From Nocardioides guangzhouensis (GTDB taxonomy: Bacteria > Actinomycetota > Actinomycetes > Propionibacteriales > Nocardioidaceae), in NCBI RefSeq assembly GCF_004519545.1, contig NZ_SDKM01000033.1:1-50402 (forward strand): a DNA stretch of 50,402 nucleotides, read 5' to 3'. The translations under genes were made by a program, and so were the position numbers. The notes beneath the pieces are model-generated. The model did no database searches. It was given only the letters and a program-made list of their open reading frames with translations, and was not told the origin of the DNA. Below are positions 30,314 through 37,101 of this stretch, piece after piece. The stretch's first letter is position 1, and every line of letters starts with the position of its first letter.

Positions 30314-30720
30314 TATGGCGCCGGTGGCGCGCGTCGTCACCATGCCGGGCTTGTCGTACCCAAGCGACCCTGACCGATGACCAGTGCGGACTGGTCGTCA
30401 TCGACACCCACGTGGCCCGTGGTGCCTCGAACGGCGGGGTCACCTTCCACGACCGCGGAGGCCCGTACGGCCGCACGAACGGAGCCAAGCAGGTCGTGGC
30501 AGTGGACATCACCGGCTCCCGGTCGGGGCGCTGGTCGTGCCCGCCTCCACCCACGAGAAACCGGGGCAGCGAGTTGATGCTGGAACACCTGACCCTGCAG
30601 GGCGTCGCCGGCCGGCTCGAGCTGGTCCTGGTCGACCATGGCGTCACCGCGGCCGCGGCCCGCATACTCGGCCAGCACCACGACCTCGAGGTCCACCGGG
30701 TGGGGTGAGGACGACCATGC
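30314..30720 (+). pseudogene. Degenerate transposase remnant (IS5-like)
   Basis: Three frames together read as a transposase remnant. LTDDQCGLV looks like the N-terminal start, joined directly to VIDTHVARGASNGGVTFHD and GGPYGRTNGAKQVVAVDITG, then, in another frame, PVGALVVPASTHE, then back to SELMLEHLTLQGV and RLELVLVDHGVTAAAARILG. So there is an internal deletion plus at least two compensating frameshifts, and a stop at VHRVG. The segments recall IS5-family transposases. No terminal repeats were identified. Confidence 0.65.
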
Positions 30721-31020
30721 ATCGCGACCACGTTGCCACCTCTCGCGCGAACAGACTCAGCGACGCAGAGGCCTGCTGGCCGCGTGATCGACGTGCCACC
30801 CACGCGCCGTGGAATGCGGCCATGACAGCGCGTTTCGCGGTCGGGGAGCATCGGTAGACGTGCGCGCTGCTGGTGGCAGCGTCCGCTCGTGACCCCTCCG
30901 ACGGCCGAGGCACCTTGGGGTCCTGACGACTCTGGTCTAGCTCGGTTCGGAACCGGACCCCCGAAAGCCGCACTCCATTGCGTGTTGATGAGTGAGAGGC
31001 TCTTCGGATCGGAGGCACCC
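30721..31020 (+). other. Non-coding region upstream of the ECF sigma operon
   Basis: No gene is visible. It contains the short palindrome CGGTTC-G-GAACCG at 30943-30955 and a possible ribosome-binding site GGAGG just before the ATG at 31021. An ECF-type promoter for the downstream pair may lie here; I could not identify a -35/-10 pair. Confidence 0.4.
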
Positions 31021-32034
31021 ATGGACACGCTGCACGACCGGCTGGCGGAGTTGGCCGAGGACGCACCCACGGGCGGCGCGCCGGCGGCCGAGCTGTGGGC
31101 GCGCGGCAAGCGCGCCCATCGCCTCCGGGTCGGGGCACTCGCGGCCGCCTTGACGGTGGTGGGCGTCGTCGGCACCGGGATCGGCGTGCGCCTCGCCGAT
31201 GGCGGTGACGAGCGCTCCGACATCGCGCCGGCGGGGATCGCCGGCATGGCGCTGCCGATCGAGTACCCGGTCGGACAGGCGCTGCCGGATCTCGGGGACA
31301 AGCCCGGACCGCTGGCGGCGATCTGGTTCGTTCCTCGCGGAGGCGGCGGCGCGCCCGAGGTGGTCGGCCTCGTCGCGGAGACCGGGGAGTTCGGTACGCT
31401 CCCGATCGACGTGTCGAGGGACTACGTCCGTGGCAAGCACTTCGCGCTGTCGCCCGACGGCCGCAGGATCGCCTATCAGACGTCGGACCCGTCGGCAGGC
31501 GAGCCGATGGTCCACGACCTTGAGAGCGGAGAGAGCTACGCGCCCGCGTTCGAGGACTTCGGGCCCGACTTCGAGCCCACCGAGGGGTACACCTGGGTCG
31601 ATTCCACCCACCTGGTCGGCCACGCCGACATGGACGCGGACGGATGGCTGAATGACGCAGAGGGATGGGCGTGGGAGCCGGGTACGGCGCCCAAGGAGGT
31701 CGACGTCATTGCCTACGTCGGGTCCCCCTACCTCGTGGAGAATGCCGGCCGGGAGCCGTGGTTCCTCACCTCGGACGATCCGCGGAAATGCCTGTCCCTC
31801 CGAGACCTCCCCGGGGGAAAGCAGATACCGGTGCTGTGCGACGTCGTGGGTCGCCTCGGCTCCGAGTTCGCACTGACCCACGACGGCGACGGGGCGGTGA
31901 TCGCCCTGGACATCCGCGGCGTCGAGGACGAGTCGCTGCGCCACGTGGTCGCTACTCCTGATGCGCCGCGGCATGGCGCGTTCGCCACGGACCTGATCGC
32001 GCACGCGCTCGGCCTGGCTGGCGGTGCGTCATGA
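31021..32034 (+). CDS. Single-pass membrane protein with TolB-like extracytoplasmic domain, sigma partner candidate
   Basis: The 337-aa protein has a cytoplasmic N-terminus of about 40 residues (MDTLHDRLAELAEDAPTGG), one membrane helix (about residues 39-60, LRVGALAAALTVVGVVGTGI), and a large soluble domain outside with repeated YxxP/DGRRIAYQTSD-like segments (GKHFALSPDGRRIAYQTSDP, EFALTHDGDGAV) that suggest a beta-propeller. GGAGG lies 5 nt before the ATG. It overlaps the ECF sigma gene by four bases (ATGA). By position it may be the anti-sigma-like sensor of that factor, although the usual zinc-binding anti-sigma motif is not visible. Confidence 0.75.
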   Translation: MDTLHDRLAELAEDAPTGGAPAAELWARGKRAHRLRVGALAAALTVVGVVGTGIGVRLADGGDERSDIAPAGIAGMALPIEYPVGQALPDLGDKPGPLAAIWFVPRGGGGAPEVVGLVAETGEFGTLPIDVSRDYVRGKHFALSPDGRRIAYQTSDPSAGEPMVHDLESGESYAPAFEDFGPDFEPTEGYTWVDSTHLVGHADMDADGWLNDAEGWAWEPGTAPKEVDVIAYVGSPYLVENAGREPWFLTSDDPRKCLSLRDLPGGKQIPVLCDVVGRLGSEFALTHDGDGAVIALDIRGVEDESLRHVVATPDAPRHGAFATDLIAHALGLAGGAS

Positions 32035-32516
32035 CCGGGTACGTCGACTTCGAGGACTTCGTGGTCGCGCGCAGGGACGCGCTGCTGCGTACGGCGTACC
32101 TGCTCACCGGCAACCATCACGATGCCGAGGACCTCGTGCAGTCGGCGCTGATCAAGGTGGTGCCGAAGTGGACGCGGATCCAGGACCGCCCGGAGGGCTA
32201 CGTCCGGCAGGTGCTCGTCCGAGAGTCCGTGAACCGGTGGCGCGGTCGCCGCTGGCGAGAGGTCACCACCGCGAAGGTCCCGGAGGTGATGCATCAAGAC
32301 GGCACCGACCGCATCGCGCTGCTCGAGGACCTGCGCAGCCTCTCGCCGCGGCAGCGCGCGGTGCTGGTGCTGCGCTACTTCGACGACCTCACCGAGGCCG
32401 ACACCGCTGCGGCTCTCGGCATCTCCGTGGAAACCGTCAAGTCGCACGCCCGCGACGCGCTGGAGCGCCTGCGCCACCAGCAAACTGGCGAGGAGCAGTC
32501 AGCGGCCACCGCCTGA
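32031..32516 (+). CDS. ECF-type sigma factor (SigE/SigM-like)
   Basis: The 161-aa sigma-70 family factor has region 2 (DALLRTAYLLTGNHHDAEDL, then VQSALIKVVPKW) and region 4 (LSPRQRAVLVLRYFDDLTEA, then DTAAALGISVETVKSHARDA). Region 3 is absent, as normal for ECF factors. It follows its membrane partner by an ATGA overlap, an order reversed relative to the common sigma-then-anti-sigma layout. A strong terminator hairpin follows at 32540. Target genes unknown. Confidence 0.9.
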   Translation: MTGYVDFEDFVVARRDALLRTAYLLTGNHHDAEDLVQSALIKVVPKWTRIQDRPEGYVRQVLVRESVNRWRGRRWREVTTAKVPEVMHQDGTDRIALLEDLRSLSPRQRAVLVLRYFDDLTEADTAAALGISVETVKSHARDALERLRHQQTGEEQSAATA

Positions 32517-32539
32517 AACCCCTGGCCCCGAGCACGACC

Positions 32540-32574
32540 AAGCGCCCGCTCATCGGCTGTATGAGCGGGCGCTT
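32540..32574. terminator. Strong hairpin terminator
   Basis: The arms 32540-32553 and 32561-32574 pair perfectly over 14 bp with a 7-nt loop. It is between the sigma gene (plus) and a convergent small gene (minus), so it can end transcription from both sides. Confidence 0.85.
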
Positions 32575-32598
32575 CGATCTCAACAGGGACACACCCAG

Positions 32599-32859
32599 TC
32601 AGGTCGGCAGACGCAGCGCCGCCGTGCCGCGGAGGTCCAGCCAGGTCGCGTCCGGAGTCCGCACCAGCCGCAGCAGCACGTCCGAGCAGCCGGGGCAGCG
32701 TGCGACCAGCCCCGGGTCGGGTCCGTAGACCGCCAGCTCGGCGACCACCGAGTCCCGGCCGCATCCGGCGCACCGGGCGTGCGCCACCGTCACCTCGGCG
32801 GCGAACACCTCGGCCAAGGGGCCGGCCAGCAGGTTCCCGTCGTACGTCGCTCCCGCCAT
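32599..32859 (-). CDS. DUF6510-like zinc-ribbon protein
   Basis: The 86-aa protein has CAGCG and CPGCS pairs, forming a zinc ribbon, and starts with YDGNLLAGPLAEVFAAEVTV, the N-terminal pattern of DUF6510. Function unknown. It is the last gene of an operon with a FAD reductase and a molybdenum enzyme, so it may serve that electron-transfer system. The ATG at 32859 is 13 nt downstream of the reductase stop. Confidence 0.8.
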   Translation of the reverse strand: MAGATYDGNLLAGPLAEVFAAEVTVAHARCAGCGRDSVVAELAVYGPDPGLVARCPGCSDVLLRLVRTPDATWLDLRGTAALRLPT

Positions 32860-32872
32860 GTCGCTTCTCCTC

Positions 32873-33625
32873 TCACCCGCCGAACCGCTCGGTGCGCACC
32901 CGGTCGGGGTCGTGGCCGGCGGCCAGCAGCATCGCCGCCGCCGCCTCCACGAACCCGGTCGGGCCGCACACGTAGCAGGTCGGTTCGAAGTCGGGCGGCC
33001 ACCCGTGGGCCGCCAGGTCCTCCGGCTGCAGCCGGCCGGTGCCGCGCCGGTCCTCGTCCGGCGCCTTCCGCGTGTAGATCCAGGTGACGTCCAGCCCGGC
33101 GTCCTCCGCGACCCGGCGGCGCAGCTCCGCGCCGTAGATCCGGTCGTCGGGCGTCCGCACCGAGTGCACCAGCCGGAACGGCGCCCGGCTGGCGCCCGCG
33201 CGGGCCCGGACCATCGCCATCAGCGGCACCACGCCCGAGCCGGCCGCCACGAGCAGCACCGGGCCGGGGGTCTCGGGGCGCCACACGAACCAGCCCCCGA
33301 GCGGGCCGCGCACCTCGACCGCGTCGCCGTCCGCGAGGTCGTCGGCGAGGAACGGCGACACCTCGCCGCCGTCGGTGCGCTGCACGGTCACCTCGACCTG
33401 GTCGCCGTCGGCCGGCGCGGCGAGGGAGTAGCTGCGGACCGCCTGGTACCCGTCCTCGGCGGTCAGCCGTACGTCGACGTGCTGGCCAGCGAGGTGACCG
33501 GGCCAGTCCGCGACCCGGAGCACCAGCGTGCTCGCGGCGGCCGTCTCCGGATGGCGCTCGACGAGCACCGCCGGGCGCCAGGTACGGCGGGCCCTCAGTC
33601 CCCCTGGTACCGCTGCTCGCGCCAT
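32873..33625 (-). CDS. FAD-binding oxidoreductase (ferredoxin-NADP reductase type)
   Basis: The 250-aa protein combines an FAD domain (VRSYSLAAPADG, RxYS-type, with EVRGPLGGWFVW) and a NAD(P)-binding domain (PVLLVAAGSGVVPLMAMVRA and CYVCGPTGFVEAAAAML). There is no 2Fe-2S domain. The C-terminal DRVRTERFGG is typical of this reductase group. It overlaps the upstream molybdenum-enzyme gene by 31 bp and probably supplies or removes electrons for it. The N-terminus is taken from the first ATG; a shorter start cannot be excluded. Confidence 0.87.
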   Translation of the reverse strand: MARAAVPGGLRARRTWRPAVLVERHPETAAASTLVLRVADWPGHLAGQHVDVRLTAEDGYQAVRSYSLAAPADGDQVEVTVQRTDGGEVSPFLADDLADGDAVEVRGPLGGWFVWRPETPGPVLLVAAGSGVVPLMAMVRARAGASRAPFRLVHSVRTPDDRIYGAELRRRVAEDAGLDVTWIYTRKAPDEDRRGTGRLQPEDLAAHGWPPDFEPTCYVCGPTGFVEAAAAMLLAAGHDPDRVRTERFGG

Positions 33626-34194
33626 GGGTCGCCGTAGTCGTGGTAGCCGAGCTGCTCCCAGAAGCCGGGCTCGTCCTGGACCAGCAGGTCGATCCCGCTG
33701 ACCCACTTCGCGGACTTCCAGAAGTACAGGTGGGGAACCAGCAGCCGGGCCGGGCCGCCGTGCTCGGGGCTGAGGTCGTCGCCGTCGTGCTCGAACGCGA
33801 TCCAGGCCTGTCCGTCGAGGAGGTCCTCCAGGGGCAGGTTGGTGGTGTACCCGCCGTGGCTGTGCACCAGCGCGAAGTCCGCGGCGCTCTCGACGTCCTC
33901 CAGCAGCGCGTCGAGCGACACGCCGCGCCACACGGTGTCGAGCCTGCTCCACCGGGTCACGCAGTGGATGTCGACGGTGACCTCCTCGACCGGCAGCGCG
34001 GTGAGCTCGGCCCACGACCAGGTCCGACGTTCCCCGCCCTCGCTGCGCACGGTGAAGGTCCACTCGTCCCGGGACACGACCGGCGTCGGTCCGGCGGAGA
34101 GGACCGGGAAGTCGTGGGTGAGGTACTGCCCGGGCGGCAGCCGGTCATCGGCTCCCTCCCGGCGGCCGCGGAAGCCGCGGGTGACGATGCTCAT
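33595..34194 (-). CDS. Sulfite-oxidase-like molybdopterin-dependent oxidoreductase
   Basis: The 199-aa protein is the Mo-cofactor domain alone. It contains GQYLTHDFPVLSAGPTP, WTFTVRSEGG, and the Mo-coordinating cysteine in VTVDIHCVTRWSRLDTVW, then SHGGYTTNLPLEDLLDG and PHLYFWKSAKWVSGIDLL. It belongs to the compact YuiH/MsrP-like sulfite oxidase group without the dimerisation domain. No Tat signal is present, so it is probably cytoplasmic. Its neighbours are a FAD reductase and a zinc-ribbon protein. The substrate is not known. Confidence 0.88.
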   Translation of the reverse strand: MSIVTRGFRGRREGADDRLPPGQYLTHDFPVLSAGPTPVVSRDEWTFTVRSEGGERRTWSWAELTALPVEEVTVDIHCVTRWSRLDTVWRGVSLDALLEDVESAADFALVHSHGGYTTNLPLEDLLDGQAWIAFEHDGDDLSPEHGGPARLLVPHLYFWKSAKWVSGIDLLVQDEPGFWEQLGYHDYGDPWREQRYQGD

Positions 34195-34202
34195 GGCTCC
34201 GG

Positions 34203-34397
34203 TCAGCCCTCGAAGTCGTCGTCGTCGCCGGCCGGGACCTCACGCCGCTGCTCGGCGACGTCGCCCTCGTCGGCACTCCACGGCAGGTCGCCGCGGTCGT
34301 CGTCGGAGACCTCGCGGTCCTCGTCCGGTGTCACGTCCTGCTGCTGCTCCGCGACGTCGGCGGGGTCGGCGTCGGGCAGCCCTCGCTCGGTGGTCAT
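34203..34397 (-). CDS. Small acidic protein with internal duplication
   Basis: The 64-aa protein is strongly acidic and has two similar parts, DPADVAEQQQDVTPDED and DEGDVAEQRREVPAGDDD. Small proteins with such DPADVxEQ motifs are known from actinomycetes, with unknown function. It sits 8 bp after the Mo enzyme gene. The ATG at 34397 has no convincing ribosome-binding site. Confidence 0.65.
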   Translation of the reverse strand: MTTERGLPDADPADVAEQQQDVTPDEDREVSDDDRGDLPWSADEGDVAEQRREVPAGDDDDFEG

Positions 34398-34471
34398 CCC
34401 TCATGGAACCGCGTGCGGGGCGCACCGCACAACCACACGCCGTACGTCGTAGACCGCCCTTCGCTGGAGGC

Positions 34472-34810
34472 GTGAGCGACGTGTGGACCACGGTGGCCCG
34501 GGAGCGGGCCGCTCTCGGCGACGACCCGGCCGCGACGCTGGCGGAGTTCCGGAGCAAGCAGGACTCGACTGAGGCGTCGCCGGGGCCGAAGACCTCCTGG
34601 CTCGGGGAGGCGATCGTGCACAGCGAGGACATCCGGCGTCCGCTCGGCATCCGGCACACCTGCAGCCCGGGTGCCGTGCGCCGGGTGATCGACTTCTACA
34701 AGGGCTCCAACGTGCTGATCGACGTGCTGGTGGCTGCCACCGGGCGCGGTGTGGCCTGTGACGCGCTGACCGACGACGGCGTGGCGACGCTCCGGGAGCG
34801 CTGCGCCTAG
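34472..34810 (+). pseudogene. Maleylpyruvate-isomerase-like (mycothiol-dependent) gene with internal deletions
   Basis: The 112-codon open frame begins like the mycothiol-dependent maleylpyruvate isomerase-like family (SDVWTTVARERAALGDD), but the next ~60 residues with the DinB-like metal-binding core are missing. The frame then resumes at TLAEFRSKQDST, keeps LGEAIVHSEDIRRPLGI and RRVIDFYKGSN, then again jumps (VLI/DVLVAATGRG) to the late DALTDDGVATLRERC. Both deletions are in frame. The missing metal-binding part makes activity unlikely. The GTG has GGAGG only 1 nt upstream, which is too close. Confidence 0.72.
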
Positions 34811-34864
34811 GTCGTGTCGCACACGTCGTTGGTCCAGATGAGGATCGCCAGGGACGCCTTGTGG

Positions 34865-35899
34865 CTAGGTCGGTCGGCCGGGAGTCCCGCCGTGCTTGCC
34901 CTCCGGTTCGCTGAGCGCGACGCTCAGCTCAGTCAGTAGTTGCTGCTTGCGTCCGGGATCGGCGAAGGATGCCTCGATCGAGTTGCGAGCCAGCGTCGCG
35001 AGGTCTGCACGTGTGAGAAGGCCGGCTTGGGTGAGGGCGTCGAGATTGTCGTCGACGTAACCACCGAAGTACGCCGGGTCGTCAGAATTGACGGTCACCT
35101 TGATCCCTCGCTCCAGCATGGTTGGCAACGGGTGTGAGGCGATGTCGTCAACTACTCTCAGGCTCACGTTCGACAGAGGGCACACGGTCAGCGGCACCTG
35201 GTCCTCAACGAGGCGCCGGACGAGCTGGTCGTCCTCGAGGCAGCGCACGCCGTGGTCGATCCGCTCCACGCCCAACACGTCGAGGGCCTCCCAGATGTAG
35301 CTGGGTGGACCTTCTTCACCAGCGTGGGCCACGCGGTGCAGCCCCTCGGCGCGAGCGCGTTGGAACACCGTGGCGAATTTCGACGGAGGGTGCCCTACCT
35401 CAGCGGAGTCGAGACCCACGCCGATGAACGCTGCGTCCAGGGCCAGGGCTGCGTCCAGGGTTGCCATCGCCGACTCCTCGCTCTCGTCCCGCAGGAACGC
35501 CACGATCAGCCCGGTGCTCAGCCCATGAGTCCGTAGCGACCCGGAGAGGGCGCTGGCGACTCCCGCCATGACGTCGGGCAGGGGGACCCCCCGGGCAGTG
35601 TGTGCCTGGGGGTTGAGGAAGACCTCAGCGTGCCGCAGCCCCGCCGCAGCCGCGCGCTCCAGGTAGGCCGTCGTCATGTCGGCGAAGTCTTCGGCGGTCC
35701 GCAGGACGTCGATGTTGGTGTAGCACAGGTCCAGGAACGACTGCAGGTCGGTGAAGGCATAGCGTGCCCGCAGCTGGTCGATGCTCGAGTACGGCAGCGC
35801 GATCTTGTTCCGTTCCGCGATCGCAAAGATCGTCTCGGGTTCGAGGGTGCCTTCGAGGTGCAGGTGGAGCTCTGCGGCCGGCAGCATGGAGGTGTGCAT
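34865..35899 (-). CDS. Adenosine/adenine deaminase family protein
   Basis: The 344-aa amidohydrolase removes the 6-amino group of adenine or adenosine in purine salvage. Metal-binding HLHLEGTLEPE opens the protein, then VGLDSAEVGHPPSKF, AHAGEEGPPSYIWEALDVLG with the catalytic His/Glu, RIDHGVRCLED and VTVNSDDPAYFGGYVDDN with the terminal Asp pair. The VGHPPSKF and DDPAYFGGY segments are typical of the adenine-deaminase subgroup, so adenine rather than adenosine is preferred, with low certainty. GGAGG lies 4 nt before the ATG at 35899. Confidence 0.88.
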   Translation of the reverse strand: MHTSMLPAAELHLHLEGTLEPETIFAIAERNKIALPYSSIDQLRARYAFTDLQSFLDLCYTNIDVLRTAEDFADMTTAYLERAAAAGLRHAEVFLNPQAHTARGVPLPDVMAGVASALSGSLRTHGLSTGLIVAFLRDESEESAMATLDAALALDAAFIGVGLDSAEVGHPPSKFATVFQRARAEGLHRVAHAGEEGPPSYIWEALDVLGVERIDHGVRCLEDDQLVRRLVEDQVPLTVCPLSNVSLRVVDDIASHPLPTMLERGIKVTVNSDDPAYFGGYVDDNLDALTQAGLLTRADLATLARNSIEASFADPGRKQQLLTELSVALSEPEGKHGGTPGRPT

Positions 35900-35945
35900 G
35901 TCACCTCCGCGCCTGTTCGACACCCCGACTCCAGGAATGGAAAGA

Positions 35946-36692
35946 CTACGACAACGAGACGGCTCGCAGCAGGTCGACGACCGCGGCCGGCTTCTCGACG
36001 TGCGGGTTGTGGCCGAGGCCCGCGAGCGTGACCGGGTCGTCCACGAGGTCGCTGACGTTCTCCGGGCGGACGAACGGGTCCTCCGAGCCCCGCGCAAGCA
36101 CCACCGGTACGCCGACCCGGGCCAGGGCCGCCGCGATGTCGGGGGTGCCGAGGTCGTTGGTGCCCGGGTCCTGGGTGACCGTCCACCCGTCCCCGGTCTG
36201 CGTGACGCCGGCGTCGAGGGCAGGGTCGTCGGGCGGCAGCAGGCCGGCCAGCCCGGCCACCTTCGCGTGCCGGACCAGAGCCTCCTCGCGGGTGGCGAGC
36301 ACCCGCCGCGGCTTCGCGGCCAGGGCCCGCATCCCCTCCACGTGGGCCGGCGGCCACCAGGTCTTGACCGAGAACGCCACCACGCGGCGTACGTCGGGAC
36401 GGCCGGCGGCCAGGTCCAGCGCCACCATCCCGCCCATCGAGTGACCCAGCAGCACCACGTCGCGGCCGTCCGGCAGCAGGTCGGCGACGGCGGCTGCGTG
36501 CCCGGCGAAGGAGTACGTCGGCAGGGCAGGGGAGCGGCCGTGGCCGGCGAGGTCGACGGCCAGCCACCCGCCCTCCCACGCGTCCGGAAGCAGCGCCTCG
36601 ACACCGCGCCACACCTCCGCGGTCGCGCCGAGCCCGTGCAGCATCACCAGCAGCGGTCCGTCGTCGCGGCCGCCCGAGCGGGTCCAGAGCAT
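35946..36692 (-). CDS. Alpha/beta hydrolase
   Basis: The 248-aa hydrolase begins MLWTRSGGRDDGPLLVMLHG with the oxyanion HGLGATAEVW, has VDLAGHGRSPAL, the nucleophile elbow LLGHSMGGMVAL, the acid near ARGSEDPFVRP and the late His in GLGHNPHVEKP. The ATG at 36692 has GGTGG upstream; a longer open frame exists upstream but lacks a ribosome-binding site. The substrate is unknown; esters or lactones are plausible. The gene precedes a deaminase on the same strand by 46 bp. Confidence 0.86.
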   Translation of the reverse strand: MLWTRSGGRDDGPLLVMLHGLGATAEVWRGVEALLPDAWEGGWLAVDLAGHGRSPALPTYSFAGHAAAVADLLPDGRDVVLLGHSMGGMVALDLAAGRPDVRRVVAFSVKTWWPPAHVEGMRALAAKPRRVLATREEALVRHAKVAGLAGLLPPDDPALDAGVTQTGDGWTVTQDPGTNDLGTPDIAAALARVGVPVVLARGSEDPFVRPENVSDLVDDPVTLAGLGHNPHVEKPAAVVDLLRAVSLS

Positions 36693-36721
36693 GCCGCCAC
36701 CCTTGCAGACGGCGACGAGTA

Positions 36722-36958
36722 CTACGGCGTGACGATCGGGAACGCCGGGTCGGGCGTGTCGAGCAGCGACAGGAGCCGACCGAGGACGGCGGGGTTCCCG
36801 TGGTAGATCCCGCCGGTCACCTCGAAGAGCCCGTGGCCCGCGCACATCTGCGCCTGCCGCCAGAGGCTCGGGTGGACGGTGTCGGGGCAGTCGGCGTCGA
36901 GGTACCCGAACTCGGTCATGTCGAAGACCGTCCGCCCGTCCGCCGTCGTCACGGTCAC
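36722..36958 (-). pseudogene. Alkyl sulfatase remnant with large in-frame deletion
   Basis: The 78-codon frame joins the beginning of an alkyl/aryl sulfatase (residues 1-52, MTVTTADGRTVFDMTEFGYL, then HPSLWRQAQMCAGHGLFEV and TGGIY) directly to its end (residues 53-78, GNPAVLGRLLSLLDTPDPAF, then PIVTP). The intervening metallo-beta-lactamase domain with its zinc ligands, several hundred residues in normal family members, is missing. The junction is near 36800-36805 and keeps the frame. The product cannot be catalytic. An alternative view is that this is a small protein of new function, but both halves read as known family ends. Confidence 0.72.
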
Positions 36959-37028
36959 CGGGTCACCGGTGGCGACGAGACCCCGCCGTGCGTCCTCGAC
37001 GTCGGTCCGGTCTTCCGGGGCGCACCCG

Positions 37029-37034
37029 TAGAAT
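37029..37034 (+). promoter_or_regulatory. -10 box TAGAAT upstream of mfd
   Basis: TAGAAT lies 68 nt before the mfd GTG at 37102, giving a leader of roughly 60 nt. No -35 is obvious. Confidence 0.45.
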
Positions 37035-37101
37035 CGCCCCGTCCACCCCCTCGCCGTCGCCGGCAGGGGGCGCTCGTGCTGTCCCCCGAAAGGTTCGACC
37101 C

